A DNA stretch of 36,273 nt from Desulfuromonas sp. (GTDB taxonomy: Bacteria > Desulfobacterota > Desulfuromonadia > Desulfuromonadales > BM515). Below are positions 16,536 through 26,629 of the stretch, one piece after another. Every line of letters starts with the position of its first letter. The first letter of the stretch is position 1. The notes beneath the pieces were generated by a model. It searched no databases. It was given only the letters and a program-made list of their open reading frames with translations, and was not told where the DNA came from. The stretch lies in assembly GCA_002869635.1 (NCBI GenBank), contig PKUF01000065.1:1-36273 (forward strand), in the 5' to 3' direction. Position numbers and translations under genes: made by a program.

Positions 16536-18824
16536 TCACACGAGAAAAATCTCTTTAAAGGGCCATTCCACCCAAACCGTTGTCCCTTCGTAAGACGAGC
16601 TGAGATACCCGATCTCTCCCCCATGAACCTTGACCACTTGTCGCGCCAGATAGGTCCCCAACCCCGTCCCTCCCCGTTTGCCACAGGTGCTGTATTTGTC
16701 AAAAAAGTGGCGACGAAGCGCATCGGGTACCGCACCCATATTGTGAATCGTGACGCATACTCCTTTATCACGCAGCTCAACAGAGAGGGTGACCACCCCA
16801 CCGACCGGAGAGGCCTCGATGGCATTCTTTAAAAGATTGCTGAACATCAGGGAGACAAGAAGCTTCTCACCCCAGAGGCGAAGCCCCTCTTTCTCTTCGC
16901 CTTCAAAGGGCAAGCGCAGGTCAAAACGCACCTGTTGCTGCTGCAGCAGAGATATGAACTCTTCGTGCAGCCGCTGCAACAATGGGAGCAACTCAATCGC
17001 CTCCCCCTCCACCTGATAGGTTCCAGTCTCCATCTTATAAAGTTTGAGAGAGAGGTCGATCTGAGCGAGCATCTTCTCCCCCGACTCACGAATGAACTGG
17101 AGGTTTTGTCGCTGATCATCGGTCAGATTTTCATCGGCAAGCATCAAGAGGGGAAAATTGAGAATCGCATTAAGGGGGGTGCGCAGGTCGTGCCGAATAA
17201 TCCTCTCGACATCCTCCCGCAATTCCTCGTTTCGTTTGCGTTCGCTGATATCCATCAGGATACCGCTCCAGCGAGGGTTCTCGCCTCTGTGATCGAGGCG
17301 GGTGAGACTTACGGAGACGATCTTCTCACTCATTTCGCCACAACCAAGACGCCACTCTCCCTGAGGGTGAGGATCGTCAACCCCGCTGAACATCCGCCGC
17401 ACCAACGGCCGGTCGGCTTCACAAACCGTCTCCAGCAACAACTCTCGCGACGGTAACACCTCATAGGGTTCGTAACCGAGCAGACGGTAGAGTTCGTCCG
17501 ACCAATGCAGACCGTCTTCTCGCTCATCGAAACTACCGAGGCGAGCCAGTTGCTGGGCCTCTTTGAGATGGGACTCGCTCTGTCTTAGCTCCTCTTCGCC
17601 TTGGCGGCGACGGGAAATCTCCATGGCGAGGTTACGGTTCACACTCTCTAACGCCGCCGTCCTCTCACGAACCCTCTCTTCGAGACGATCCCGCGCCTGA
17701 GCCAGATCATGATTGCGGTGCTCAATGGAGTTGACCAAAGCGATCAAAGAACGTGAGAGTGTCGCGACTTCATCATCCCCTGGGACCAGAGTGATCTCTT
17801 CAAGCGTCATCTCTCCTTGGCGGATCAGATCAGCTTCGGCGGCAATTTGCCGTAACGGTCGCCCAAGACGCCAGGCCGCACCAATCCCGATCAACGAGAG
17901 GATAAGACCGAGCCCGATGCCATAAACAAAGATCTCCTGCTGCAGCTGCTGCGCCGGCAAAAACGCTTCTACCGCGTGTTCTCGCACGATGACCGTCCAA
18001 CCCAACCCCGGATAGTCCCGGAACCCGGAATCCCGAGAGAATCCAACGAGGTACTCCCGACCATCGGGCCAAACCAGGGTTGTCGCTCCGCTTGTCGCTC
18101 GCGACGTTCTGATCTGCGTCATCAACTCTGGCGGAATCGTCTGAAGAGCCGCCGGACCGAGAAGCACCTCGCCATCACGATTGGCGACGAGAAGCTCGGG
18201 AAGTTGCATCGTATCTTCCCCCCGCAGCAAGGTGTCACGAACCTCTCGCGCCCACTCCCAAGAGAGATGAGAACAGAGAACCCCGATCACCTCTCCGTGT
18301 GCATCACGTACCGGGGCGGCAACATCGACAAAACGCAGATTTCCATCCGGAGGAGCCAGCATGTACTTACTCAGCAGTAGAGCTCCGTGAACATCCCCAA
18401 CGTAGTTCCCCTGCAAACCGGCGGAAAACCAAGGTCGAGCTGAAACATTTTTCCCTTCCAACAGACCGTCACTGCCGGCAATGACATTCCCATCCTTGTC
18501 GGTCAAACCGATCCAGGCATGCATCGGATAAGTATCTTTGAGCCGCTGCAGCACCGCTCGCTTCTGCAGCGGATCGATGGCGAGATTGGCGAGAACCGGC
18601 CAGGTGGTCATCAGATCGATCTCACGGTAGCGTTCAAACATTCCGCGATCGAGTTTGTCACACATCTGAAAGGCGAGTTCTGTGAGCGTCGCCGTCGTCT
18701 CCTGTCGAATCAGCTCCCGTCCGCGCCAGCCGAAGTAGCTGCTGACAAGAACCGAAAGAAGTAGCGATAGAGTCACCATCGCCACTCCAATGCGGGTACT
18801 GAAACTGTAATTTGCCAAAGTCAT
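16536..18824 (-). CDS. Membrane histidine kinase (Cache-HAMP-PAS-HisKA-HATPase)
   Basis: This is a 762-residue sensor. A membrane helix (about 12-32) and a second (about 298-318) bracket a periplasmic dCache-like domain (about 40-290) with GLTDKDGNVIAGSDG and PWFSAGLQGNYVGDVHG. A HAMP linker follows (RPLRQIAAEADLIRQGE), then a coiled coil (about 365-415) and a PAS domain (about 425-530). The HisKA box is IIRHDLRTPLNAI with H545. The HATPase keeps NLLKNAIEAS and GTGLGTYLA, but its G1 box is altered (IHNMGAVP). There is no receiver, so it must signal to a separate regulator or to a nearby receiver. The start has GGGAGG about eight bases upstream, and a possible sigma-54 promoter lies about 70 bases upstream. 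Confidence 0.93.
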   Translation of the reverse strand: MTLANYSFSTRIGVAMVTLSLLLSVLVSSYFGWRGRELIRQETTATLTELAFQMCDKLDRGMFERYREIDLMTTWPVLANLAIDPLQKRAVLQRLKDTYPMHAWIGLTDKDGNVIAGSDGLLEGKNVSARPWFSAGLQGNYVGDVHGALLLSKYMLAPPDGNLRFVDVAAPVRDAHGEVIGVLCSHLSWEWAREVRDTLLRGEDTMQLPELLVANRDGEVLLGPAALQTIPPELMTQIRTSRATSGATTLVWPDGREYLVGFSRDSGFRDYPGLGWTVIVREHAVEAFLPAQQLQQEIFVYGIGLGLILSLIGIGAAWRLGRPLRQIAAEADLIRQGEMTLEEITLVPGDDEVATLSRSLIALVNSIEHRNHDLAQARDRLEERVRERTAALESVNRNLAMEISRRRQGEEELRQSESHLKEAQQLARLGSFDEREDGLHWSDELYRLLGYEPYEVLPSRELLLETVCEADRPLVRRMFSGVDDPHPQGEWRLGCGEMSEKIVSVSLTRLDHRGENPRWSGILMDISERKRNEELREDVERIIRHDLRTPLNAILNFPLLMLADENLTDDQRQNLQFIRESGEKMLAQIDLSLKLYKMETGTYQVEGEAIELLPLLQRLHEEFISLLQQQQVRFDLRLPFEGEEKEGLRLWGEKLLVSLMFSNLLKNAIEASPVGGVVTLSVELRDKGVCVTIHNMGAVPDALRRHFFDKYSTCGKRGGTGLGTYLARQVVKVHGGEIGYLSSSYEGTTVWVEWPFKEIFLV

Positions 18825-18895
18825 CGACTGCCCCTCCCTGCCGTATCACAGCATGCTCAAACAGGATTAAACTAGCACAATGTGGGGCATTCTAA

Positions 18896-18912
18896 TGCAA
18901 GGCAAACGCCAA
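18896..18912 (-). promoter_or_regulatory. Candidate sigma-54 (-24/-12) promoter
   Basis: On the minus strand, TTGGCGTTTGCCTTGCA matches the RpoN consensus TTGGCAC-N5-TTGCA, with GG and GC separated by exactly ten bases. The predicted start lies about 60 bases before the Cache-HAMP kinase gene. No enhancer-binding regulator is in the window. Confidence 0.4.
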
Positions 18913-18993
18913 ACAAGACCACGACAGTCATAAATGCCTCCACAGGGGGTGAAGGAAAAAAATTCAGTCCCTTTTTTCAAGACTTAAGAAGAG

Positions 18994-19030
18994 AAAAAAA
19001 CCGAGAAGGGAAAAAACTCCCTTCTCGGTT
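18994..19030 (-). terminator. Intrinsic terminator of the RND efflux operon
   Basis: A 13-bp perfect stem (AACCGAGAAGGGA with its complement) and a six-base loop are followed on the minus strand by T7. It lies about 50 bases after the outer-membrane channel gene. Confidence 0.92.
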
Positions 19031-19078
19031 CTGGAGATAAGGTGAAACAGCTGCGAACAGACCAAGCGAATCCGCGGA

Positions 19079-20464
19079 TTAAAAAGCCCCGCCCCCGATT
19101 ACCTTGTAGAGGGTGACCCGGGCCGCCAGTCGCTGACGGCGCAGATCAACCAGAGTCGATTCGGCACTCAACAATTCCCGTTCAGCGGCGAGCAGGGTGA
19201 GTTGACTGTCAACCCCTTGTTCATAGCGGAGCAGGGCAATGTCGCGGCGACTGCGGCTCGCTTCCAACAATTCCTGTTGAGCCGCAAATTGAGCATCAAG
19301 GGCGACGAGCCCACTCAGCGCATCGGCCACTTCACGAAAACCATTCTGAATCGCAGCTTCATACTGAGCGATGGCGATCTCCTGATTTTTCTTTGCCACC
19401 TCAAGGTTGGCCCGGTTGCGACCGGCATCGAAGATCGGGAGTGAAACCTGCGGCGCGAAGCTCCAGACTCCGGCGCCCCCTTTAAAAAGCCCCGACAGTT
19501 CGGAGCTGGCGGTTCCGAGGGCTCCGGTGAGGGTGATACTCGGAAAGAAGGCGGCGCGGGCGGCGCCGATGTGGGCGGTGGCAGCCATAAGTTGATGCTC
19601 GGCACCTACAATATCAGGGCGGCCCAAAAGAACAGAAGACGGGAGTTCAGACAAGGCAGGAACAAGCAGCGCATCGTCAGCGGCCAGAGCCTGTGGCAGA
19701 AGCTCTTCAGGGAGCGGCGCACTGACCAGCAGCTGCAACGCCTGTAGCGCTGCGGCGGCCTGACGCTCAGCGGCGGCGACAGCGATGCGGGCGGCCGCCA
19801 CCTGCGAGCGGTTCTGTTCCAACTCGAACAGCGAGACGACCCCCGCCTCAAAACGCCGGCGCACCAGCGTCAATGACGCCTCGCTTCGAGTAAGAGTCGC
19901 GGCGCTCAGCCCCAACGTCTCCCGTGCCGCCGCCAATGCAAGGTAGCTTGAGGCAACATCGGCGACCAGACTCAAACGCACGCTGCGCTGCGCCTCGCTC
20001 GTAGCAAGGTAGCTCTGCAGCGCCTCTTCTTTTAGGTTTTTTACCCGCCCAAAGAAGTCGAGTTCAAAGGTGGTGACCCCGACTGAGAGGCCATAGCGCC
20101 GCGAGGTGATGGCGCCGCCAACGCCGGAGAGGTCTGCGGGGACCCGCTGTAGCGAAGCTGAAGCTCCGGCATCGACTTGCGGGAGGGCAGCGGCCGCCTC
20201 AATACGATAGAGGGCGCGGGTTCTCTCCATAGTGAGCAACGCAACCTTGAGGTCACGATTATTCTTCAGAGCCTGCGTGATCACCTGACGCAGTTGCGGA
20301 TCGCTGTAAAAAGTTTCCCAGGCGGGGAGACTGGCATCCTTTTCCTCTTGCACCGCCGTCGGCCAAGCATCGGCCACAGGGAACTCCGGGCGATCATAGT
20401 GCGGCGTAAGAGAGCAGCCCGACAGAGCAAGGAGCGTTGCGATCAGGACAAGTATATTTTTCAT
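19079..20464 (-). CDS. OprM-type outer-membrane efflux lipoprotein
   Basis: This is the outer-membrane channel of a tripartite RND efflux pump, of the NodT/OprM lipoprotein class. The 461 residues match the family. A lipobox LALSGC puts the acylated cysteine at 17. The mature N-terminus has LTPHYDRPEFPV, and two OEP repeats are visible, with LELDFFGR-like FELDFFGRVKN in the first and VSLPIFDAGRNRANLEVA in the second. LLGRPDIVGAEHQLMAA is a strong family signature. A longer reading to 20530 overlaps the pump gene; the ATG at 20464 has GGAG six bases upstream and begins two bases after the pump stop, so the genes are coupled. Confidence 0.96.
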   Translation of the reverse strand: MKNILVLIATLLALSGCSLTPHYDRPEFPVADAWPTAVQEEKDASLPAWETFYSDPQLRQVITQALKNNRDLKVALLTMERTRALYRIEAAAALPQVDAGASASLQRVPADLSGVGGAITSRRYGLSVGVTTFELDFFGRVKNLKEEALQSYLATSEAQRSVRLSLVADVASSYLALAAARETLGLSAATLTRSEASLTLVRRRFEAGVVSLFELEQNRSQVAAARIAVAAAERQAAAALQALQLLVSAPLPEELLPQALAADDALLVPALSELPSSVLLGRPDIVGAEHQLMAATAHIGAARAAFFPSITLTGALGTASSELSGLFKGGAGVWSFAPQVSLPIFDAGRNRANLEVAKKNQEIAIAQYEAAIQNGFREVADALSGLVALDAQFAAQQELLEASRSRRDIALLRYEQGVDSQLTLLAAERELLSAESTLVDLRRQRLAARVTLYKVIGGGAF

Positions 20465-20465
20465 G

Positions 20466-23400
20466 TTACGCTCCCTGCGCGTCGGTCCGGGCGTAGCGCT
20501 TGCGGCCGAAGAGCTTTGAAACCTGGACAAAGAAAAAGGGGATAAAGATCAGGTCGATAAAGGTCGCGGAGAGGAGTCCGCCGGTCACGGCGGTACCGAT
20601 GGCGTTCTGTGCCGCCGCTCCCGCCCCGTTGGTCAGCGCCAGCGGCAGCGTCCCGAAGAAGAAAGCGAGCGAGGTCATGATAACCGGCCGCAGTCGAATG
20701 CGTACCGCATTGCGGGTCGCCTCAACCAGCTCATACCCTTGATGCAGCTGTTCCTTGATGAACTGGATGATCAGGATAGCGTTCTTGGTTGAGAGACCGA
20801 CAGTGGTGAGCAGACCGATCTGCAGGTAGACATCGTTGGGGAGCATCCGCAGACTCACCGCCGTCACCGCCCCGACCAGCCCCAGAGGGAGCATGAGAAG
20901 GTTGACGAAGGGGATGGTCCAACTCTCGTAAAGGGCCGCCACCGCGAGAAAGACGACCAACAGCGAGATCGCATAGAGGGCCGGGGCCTGCGCCCCGGCA
21001 CGCTTCTCCTCGTAGGAGAGGCCGGTCCACTCATAGCCGATACCGGGTGGGAGCTTGGCGACCATCTCTTCCATGGCGGTCATCGCCTCACCGGTGCTGA
21101 TCCCGGGTGCGGCCTGCCCCATGATCTCCACCGATGGAATGCCGTTGTAGCGCTCAAGCCGCGGCGAGCCGTAGCTCCAACGGGTGGTGATGAAGGACGA
21201 GAGAGGTACCATCTCGCCGGCACTGTTGCGCACGTGCCAATCACCGATATCCTCCGGGAGCATGCGAGCGCTCGCCTCCCCCTGAATGTAGACCTTCTTG
21301 ACCCGACCATTCTCGATAAAGTCGTTGAGGTAGCTCCCCCCCCAGGCGGTGGCGAGCAGGGAGTTGACATCGGCGAGAGAGACCCCGAGCGCCCCGGCCC
21401 GTACATCATCAACCTCGATGGAGAACTGGGGACTGTCTTCCTGGCCGTTGGGGCGCACTGCCACCAGTCGCGCGTCCTGCGACGCCATCCCGAGCAGCAT
21501 GTTGCGCGCCTCCATCAACTTACCGTGACCGACCCCTCCACGATCCTGCAACTGCAGATCGAAGCCGTTGGCCTGGCCAAGCTCGATCACCGCCGGCGGC
21601 GAAAAGGCAAAGGCGAGACCGTCGCGAATCTGCGAGAAAGCCCCCATGGCCCTCCCGGCCACAGCCGCCGACTTGAGGGAAGGGTCCTGACGCAGCGACC
21701 AGTCCTTAAGTTTGACGAAAGCAAGTCCCATATTCTGCCCCCGCCCGGCGAAGCTGAAACCGGCAACGGTGATCAGTGAATCGACCGTCGCCGTCTCGTT
21801 AGTGAGGAAGTGCTCTTCCATCTGTTTGATGACTTCGATGGTCCGGGCCCGGGTTGCCCCGGCCGGGAGCTGCACTTGGCAGATGATGAACCCCTGATCC
21901 TCGTCGGGGAGAAAAGCGGTCGGCAGACGGGTGAAGAAAAAAACCATCGCGGCGACAATCGTCCCGTAGATGACAAGGTAGCGTAACGGCTGACCGAAGG
22001 AACGTCCAACAAGCCGTTCGTACTTGCCCCGACCGAAGTCAAAGACCTGGTTGAAGCGGCGGAAGAAGGCGCCGAGCGGCCCCTTGCTGCCATGCTCATC
22101 CTCTTTCACCACCGGTTTGAGGATGGTGGAGCAGAGGGCCGGGGTGAGGATCATCGCCACCAGCACCGAAAGGACCATCGCGGCAATAATCGTGATGGAG
22201 AACTGGCGATAGATGACCCCGGTGGACCCGCCAAAGAAGGCCATGGGGAGAAAGACCGCGGTCAAGACCGTGGCAATCCCGATCAGAGCGCTGGTGATCT
22301 GCCCCATCGACTTGATGGTGGCGTCGTGGGGGGAGAGCCCCTCCTCGGTCATGATCCGCTCGACGTTTTCGACGACGACGATGGCGTCGTCAACCAGCAG
22401 ACCGATAACGATGACCAAAGCGAACATGGTCAGGGTATTGATCGAAAACCCTGCCACCGCCAGCACCCCCAGCGTCCCGAGCAGAACCACCGGCACGGCG
22501 ATGGTAGGGATCAGGGTGGCGCGGATGTTCTGGAGAAAGAGGAACATGACGATGAAGACGAGGAAGACCGCCTCAATCAGGGTCTGGACCACCTCATTGA
22601 TCGAGATCTTGATAAAGGGGGTGGTGTCGTAGGGGTAGACCGTCTTCACCCCGGCAGGGAAGTAGGTCTCAAGCTCGGCCATCTTCTCCTTGATCCGGTT
22701 GCCGGTCTCAAGGGCGTTGGCACCGGAAGCGAGACGGATCGCCATCCCGGCGACCGGCTTCCCTTTATAGCGCGCCTCGATGTCGTAATTCTCGGTACCG
22801 ATGCGACACTCGGCGACATCCCGCAGCCGCACCGTGGCGCCGTCGGCGCCGGTACGCAGGATGATGTCACCGAACTGCTCCGGCGTCTGTAGCAAGGTCC
22901 GGGCGTTGATGGTGGCGTTGAGCTGCTGCCCTTCCACCGCCGGTGAACCGCCGAACTGCCCGGCCGAAACCTGAGCGTTCTGAGCTTGAACCGCAGCAAC
23001 GATATCAGCGGTGGTAAGGCGGTAGTTCTTGAGCTTGGCCGGATCGACCCAGATCCGCATGGCGTTCTGAGAACCGAAAACCGTCACCTCGCCGACCCCT
23101 TCGAGGCGGCTAACGATATCCTGAACGTTGGCAACAAGATAATCGGTCAGGGTAAAGCGATCACGGCTCCCGTCCTCAGAGACCATGCCAACGATCATCA
23201 GAAAGTTGCGGGTTGATTTGACGACCTGAACCCCTTGGCGCTGCACCACCTGCGGCAGCAGCGGCGTCGCGAGCTGCAGCTTATTCTGCACCTGTACCTG
23301 AGCGATATTAGGGTCAGTCCCCGCCTTGAAGGTGAGGTTGATTGCCACCGCCCCGGCCGAGTCGCTGCTCGACGACATGTAGATCAGGTTGTCGATCCCG

Positions 23401-23609
23401 TTAAGCTTCTGCTCAATGATCTGGGTGACGGTATCCTGAACTGTCTGAGCCGAAGCTCCAGGATAGACGGCGTTGATGGTGATCTGCGGCGGCGCGATGG
23501 GGGGGTACTGCGACACCGGCAGGGTTTTGACCGCCAACAGACCGGCGAGCATGGTGGCGATGGCGATCACCCAGGCAAAGATCGGGCGATTGATAAAAAA
23601 ACGCGGCAT
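20466..23609 (-). CDS. RND multidrug efflux pump, AcrB/MexB (HAE1) family
   Basis: This is the 1047-residue inner-membrane proton antiporter of the efflux complex, the same length as AcrB. The N-terminus [20 protein letters not shown] is diagnostic for HAE1 pumps. The proton-relay pair is in the fourth helix ([18 protein letters not shown]) and the matching lysine in the tenth ([15 protein letters not shown]). Two large periplasmic loops and the internal N/C duplication are present, and the last helices include [10 protein letters not shown]. The start has AGGAGG five bases upstream. It lies 48 bases after the adaptor gene. Substrates, which may be drugs, dyes, solvents or bile-like compounds, cannot be predicted from sequence alone. 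Confidence 0.97.
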   Translation of the reverse strand: MPRFFINRPIFAWVIAIATMLAGLLAVKTLPVSQYPPIAPPQITINAVYPGASAQTVQDTVTQIIEQKLNGIDNLIYMSSSSDSAGAVAINLTFKAGTDPNIAQVQVQNKLQLATPLLPQVVQRQGVQVVKSTRNFLMIVGMVSEDGSRDRFTLTDYLVANVQDIVSRLEGVGEVTVFGSQNAMRIWVDPAKLKNYRLTTADIVAAVQAQNAQVSAGQFGGSPAVEGQQLNATINARTLLQTPEQFGDIILRTGADGATVRLRDVAECRIGTENYDIEARYKGKPVAGMAIRLASGANALETGNRIKEKMAELETYFPAGVKTVYPYDTTPFIKISINEVVQTLIEAVFLVFIVMFLFLQNIRATLIPTIAVPVVLLGTLGVLAVAGFSINTLTMFALVIVIGLLVDDAIVVVENVERIMTEEGLSPHDATIKSMGQITSALIGIATVLTAVFLPMAFFGGSTGVIYRQFSITIIAAMVLSVLVAMILTPALCSTILKPVVKEDEHGSKGPLGAFFRRFNQVFDFGRGKYERLVGRSFGQPLRYLVIYGTIVAAMVFFFTRLPTAFLPDEDQGFIICQVQLPAGATRARTIEVIKQMEEHFLTNETATVDSLITVAGFSFAGRGQNMGLAFVKLKDWSLRQDPSLKSAAVAGRAMGAFSQIRDGLAFAFSPPAVIELGQANGFDLQLQDRGGVGHGKLMEARNMLLGMASQDARLVAVRPNGQEDSPQFSIEVDDVRAGALGVSLADVNSLLATAWGGSYLNDFIENGRVKKVYIQGEASARMLPEDIGDWHVRNSAGEMVPLSSFITTRWSYGSPRLERYNGIPSVEIMGQAAPGISTGEAMTAMEEMVAKLPPGIGYEWTGLSYEEKRAGAQAPALYAISLLVVFLAVAALYESWTIPFVNLLMLPLGLVGAVTAVSLRMLPNDVYLQIGLLTTVGLSTKNAILIIQFIKEQLHQGYELVEATRNAVRIRLRPVIMTSLAFFFGTLPLALTNGAGAAAQNAIGTAVTGGLLSATFIDLIFIPFFFVQVSKLFGRKRYARTDAQGA

Positions 23610-23657
23610 GAATGCCTCCTAAACAGGCGTGATTCTTTTAACAGATGTCGGACGAAC

Positions 23658-24821
23658 TTAAGGCTGGGCGGTAACTTTGCCGAAGGTGAGCGCCTTGACC
23701 ACGCTTCCCGGGCGGGCCTTCTGCAGCCCCTCGACGATCACCCGGTCGCCGGGATTGAGCCCCTCCTGCACCAACCAGTTCTCACCGATGGTGCGCAACA
23801 CCTTGATCGGCCGCACCGCGACCTTCTCTTCGGCATCGACCAGCATCACCATCGCCGACCCGTCGGGAGCACGACTGACGCCTCGCTGCGGCACCAGCAG
23901 CGCCGTCTCGTTTACCCCCTCTTCAAGAGTGGCGCGGACAAACATCCCCGGCAAAAGCATCTGCTTAGGGTTGGGAAACTCGGTCCGCAGCGTCACCATG
24001 CCGGTGCTCTGCGAAACTGAAACCTCCGAGAACTTGAGCTTGCCGACCTCAGCATAGGGTGAACCGTCCTCAAAGGAGAGGGTCACCTTGGCCGCACCGC
24101 TAGCATCCGTCTTGAGCGTCCCGGAAGCAATCTGTCGCTTGAGCTGCAGCATCTCGCTGCTTGAGCGAGTGACATCGACAAAGATCGGGTCGAGCTGCTG
24201 AATCGTCGCCAACGCTGTTGCCTGCCCGACGCTCACCAAGGCTCCAGCGGTGACACTGGAGCGACCGATGCGGCCGGAGATCGGCGCGGTGATCGTGGTG
24301 TAGTTGAGCTGAATGCGAGCACTCTCCACCGCGGCCTTGGCCGCAGCGACCTCAGCCTCAGCGAGCTTGAGCGCCGCCTGGGCGTCGTCATGATCCTGTG
24401 GGCTCACCGCCCGGCTCTCAAGCAGACCGGCGTAGCGCTCGGCCTTAAGCTTGGCCGGCACGAGGTTCGCCTCCGCCCGCGCCAAAGACGCCTCGGCGCT
24501 CGCAACAGACGCCATGTAGAGCGCGGGGTCGATCTGATAAAGCGCTTCACCAGCTCGCACCGTTGCCCCCTCACGGAAAAGACGCTTTTGAATGATGCCA
24601 CCGACCTGGGGCCGGACCTCGGCGATACGACAGGGGGCGGTGCGACCGCTCAGCTCACTGCTTAAGACCAGCACTTCCGGTGTCATGGTCACAACCCCCA
24701 CTTCAGCCGGGGGACGAACAGCGGGAGCCGTCGGTGCCGCCTGTTCCTGGCAACCGCTCAGAATCAGTGCAAGAGAAAGGGTCGAAACGAGGAGGATACG
24801 AAAGAGGAGGAGACGTAACAT
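23658..24821 (-). CDS. Periplasmic adaptor (membrane fusion) lipoprotein, AcrA/MexA family
   Basis: This is a 387-residue adaptor linking the RND pump to the outer-membrane channel. Its signal peptide ends in a lipobox ILSGC with lipid-anchored Cys24. The barrel-sandwich/lipoyl halves are PQVGGIIQKRLFREGATV and ITAPISGRIGRSSVTAGALV. An alpha-hairpin (about 100-170, rich in Ala, Glu and Lys) lies between them. The beta-barrel region has TRSSSEMLQLKRQ, and LLPGMFVRATLEEG precedes the membrane-proximal domain. GAGGT lies four bases before the ATG. It is the first gene of the pump operon, behind the TetR gene, with an operator copy in the gap. Confidence 0.96.
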   Translation of the reverse strand: MLRLLLFRILLVSTLSLALILSGCQEQAAPTAPAVRPPAEVGVVTMTPEVLVLSSELSGRTAPCRIAEVRPQVGGIIQKRLFREGATVRAGEALYQIDPALYMASVASAEASLARAEANLVPAKLKAERYAGLLESRAVSPQDHDDAQAALKLAEAEVAAAKAAVESARIQLNYTTITAPISGRIGRSSVTAGALVSVGQATALATIQQLDPIFVDVTRSSSEMLQLKRQIASGTLKTDASGAAKVTLSFEDGSPYAEVGKLKFSEVSVSQSTGMVTLRTEFPNPKQMLLPGMFVRATLEEGVNETALLVPQRGVSRAPDGSAMVMLVDAEEKVAVRPIKVLRTIGENWLVQEGLNPGDRVIVEGLQKARPGSVVKALTFGKVTAQP

Positions 24822-24866
24822 GGTAACCTCAAGCTAGAGTGAATAAAAATTCAGCGAATATAAAAC

Positions 24867-24880
24867 GAATGTACGTTCAG
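24867..24880. promoter_or_regulatory. TetR operator copy 1 (adaptor-pump operon)
   Basis: GAATGTACGTTCAG lies 46 bases upstream of the adaptor start. It differs at one of 14 positions from the site before the tetR gene. A TATATT -10-like box on the minus strand (24857-24862) lies just downstream of it, so bound repressor would cover the promoter. Confidence 0.7.
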
Positions 24881-24908
24881 AATGCCGATTAAAAAAATTG
24901 CCGCGGCC

Positions 24909-25484
24909 TTAGCGTCGCACCGCGTCCCAACAGGCATCAACCACCTGCTCAATAAGTCTTTCGTCGAGAACGATCTCACCGAGGATGTGATCGCGCACCA
25001 CAATGATCAACGGCCCAAAGGTCAACCCGTAGAGAAGGACCACCGGCAAATCCTTGATCACCCCTTCGGCGATGCCGCGCTCAAAAAGTTCGCGGCAAAT
25101 CGGCGGCTCGGCTTCGGTGCCGAAGATCTGCTCGCGCCGATGTTTCGCCCCGAAGGGGGAGTTGTGAAACTGCTCAAGATAACGGAACTCGAGAGGGTGC
25201 ACGATCAGGTAGTGCAAAAGTTCACGACAGATGGCGACAAAGCGGTGACGGGTCGGCATCTCAGGGGAGAGATCGTCCACAATCGCGCCGTTGATCCTCA
25301 TTTCAAGTTCTTTGACCACGGCATGGATCAGCGCCTCTCGATTCTCAAAATGACAGTAGATCGTCCCCGCCGCCACTTCGGCCCGCTTGGCGATTTGAGC
25401 CATCGGCGCCCCGTGAAACCCCTGCTCGACGAGGAGCTCAAGAGCCGCCTGCATGATATCGCTGCGTGTATCGGTTTTCATCAT
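24909..25484 (-). CDS. TetR/AcrR-family repressor of the efflux operon
   Basis: This is a 191-residue regulator. An N-terminal helix-turn-helix (about 10-55) reads SDIMQAALELLVEQGFHG, MAQIAKRAEVAAGTIYCHF and ENREALIHAVV, all typical of TetR. The C-terminal ligand-binding helices include VICRELLHYL-like AICRELLHYL and a PLIIVVRDHILGE segment. It lies 87 bases upstream of the adaptor gene in the same direction. Matching palindromic sites precede both genes, which implies autoregulation and drug-inducible control of the pump. The second Met, one codon in, is better spaced from GGAGGG than the first and may be the true start. Confidence 0.95.
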   Translation of the reverse strand: MMKTDTRSDIMQAALELLVEQGFHGAPMAQIAKRAEVAAGTIYCHFENREALIHAVVKELEMRINGAIVDDLSPEMPTRHRFVAICRELLHYLIVHPLEFRYLEQFHNSPFGAKHRREQIFGTEAEPPICRELFERGIAEGVIKDLPVVLLYGLTFGPLIIVVRDHILGEIVLDERLIEQVVDACWDAVRR

Positions 25485-25495
25485 CCCTCCACACT

Positions 25496-25509
25496 GAATG
25501 AACGTTCAG
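25496..25509. promoter_or_regulatory. TetR operator copy 2 (autoregulation)
   Basis: GAATGAACGTTCAG contains the perfect palindrome TGAACGTTCA (25499-25508). It begins 12 bases upstream of the tetR start and matches operator copy 1 at 13 of 14 positions. A TTGACT -35-like box overlaps it on the minus strand. Confidence 0.75.
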
Positions 25510-25635
25510 TCAAGACTAAAGGGTTTCGCCTCGCAGCGTCAACCCCCAAAATGCATGGTGGTCTTTTTTATCTGGACAGATCGCTCGCCCCTCTTTAACC
25601 TCGCGACAGTCTCAACCCCCGAAAGAGGTTTCTGC

Positions 25636-26178
25636 ATGGCCCTTCCCGCCACCATTCACCGCGTCGCCATCGAACTTGCCGACCTTGACCGACAGCAGTT
25701 TGAAAAACTCGACGCCACCGTCGCCCGCCACCCGTCCGAAACCACCGAACGACTGGTGTTGCGCCTGCTCGCCTACGCCCTCTGCTATCATGAGGAGCTC
25801 TGCTTCACCAAAGGCGTCTGTGCCGGCGACGAACCCGATCTCTGGTCGAAAGAACCGGATGGCCGCATCGGTCACTGGATCGAAGTCGGCCTCCCCGATC
25901 CAGAGCGGCTGATCAAGGCGAGTCGACACGCAGCACGCGTCGTCCTGCTCGCCAGCGGCGGCCCCCTTGAACGCTGGCTTGAACAGCATCAGAACAAGCT
26001 CGCGCTCTGTCGCAACCTGACCCTGCTCACCCTTGAGGCCGAGTTCATTGCAGCGATCGCCGGCGCCGTGCAACGGGTTATTGACTGGTCTCTCACCGTC
26101 ACCGAGGGAGTTCTCTACCTCAGTAACAATGATACAACCCAGCAGGGGACGCTGCAGATTCTTCAGGGGGAGCGATGA
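25636..26178 (+). CDS. yaeQ: YaeQ family protein (PD-(D/E)XK-like fold)
   Basis: This is a 180-residue protein matching E. coli YaeQ from end to end: [20 protein letters not shown], the [20 protein letters not shown] block, [14 protein letters not shown], and [19 protein letters not shown]. YaeQ proteins have a variant PD-(D/E)XK nuclease-like fold, and the D..IEVG..K region fits such a core. No function is firmly established. The start at 25636 is chosen from similarity and an upstream GAAAGAGG; a longer in-frame reading to 25498 would overlap the tetR operator. Its stop overlaps the yaiI start (ATGA), so the two are coupled. Confidence 0.93.
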   Translation: MALPATIHRVAIELADLDRQQFEKLDATVARHPSETTERLVLRLLAYALCYHEELCFTKGVCAGDEPDLWSKEPDGRIGHWIEVGLPDPERLIKASRHAARVVLLASGGPLERWLEQHQNKLALCRNLTLLTLEAEFIAAIAGAVQRVIDWSLTVTEGVLYLSNNDTTQQGTLQILQGER

Positions 26179-26624
26179 ACATCTGGATCGACGCCGACGC
26201 CTGCCCCCGTCAAGCTCGGGAGATCGTCTTTAAAGCGGCGCAGCGCCTGCAAATCAAAGTGGTCATGGTCGCCAACCAACCGATGCAGCGGCACCACACC
26301 TCGCTTATCTCATCCGTCCATGTTGGTGATGGTTTCGACGCCGCCGATGACCATATCGCCGAGTCCGCCACCACTGGCGATCTCGTCATCACCGCTGACA
26401 TCCCCCTCGCCGCCCGCATCGTCGCCAAAGGTGCCGTGGTCATCGACCCCCGCGGCGACCTGCTCGATGAGAGCAACGTCAATGACCGCCTCGCCCTGCG
26501 CGATCTTCTTTATGATCTGCGCAACGACGGCGTCGTCAGTGGTGGTCCCGCCCCTTTCGGCGCCAATGACCGCAAACGCTTTGCCGCAACTCTGGATCGA
26601 ACATTGACGCGATTGGCACGGTAG
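26175..26624 (+). CDS. yaiI: YaiI/YqxD family (UPF0178, DUF188) protein
   Basis: This is a 149-residue protein of the UPF0178 family. It begins with the family signature [18 protein letters not shown], continues with DAADDHIAE and [19 protein letters not shown], and ends with the conserved [15 protein letters not shown]. The fold is PIN/NYN-like, and the acidic residues D7, D9 and D57-58 and the later D resemble a nuclease metal site. The family's activity is not established. It overlaps yaeQ by four bases and is followed five bases later by the rlmI-like gene, so the three are one transcription unit. Confidence 0.95.
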   Translation: MNIWIDADACPRQAREIVFKAAQRLQIKVVMVANQPMQRHHTSLISSVHVGDGFDAADDHIAESATTGDLVITADIPLAARIVAKGAVVIDPRGDLLDESNVNDRLALRDLLYDLRNDGVVSGGPAPFGANDRKRFAATLDRTLTRLAR

Positions 26625-26629
26625 AAATC

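Noticed and set aside
22092-24020. Long plus-strand open frames opposite the RND pump and adaptor
   Set aside because: Composition is Asp/Gly/His-rich and typical of antisense frames. The pump and adaptor are unambiguous.
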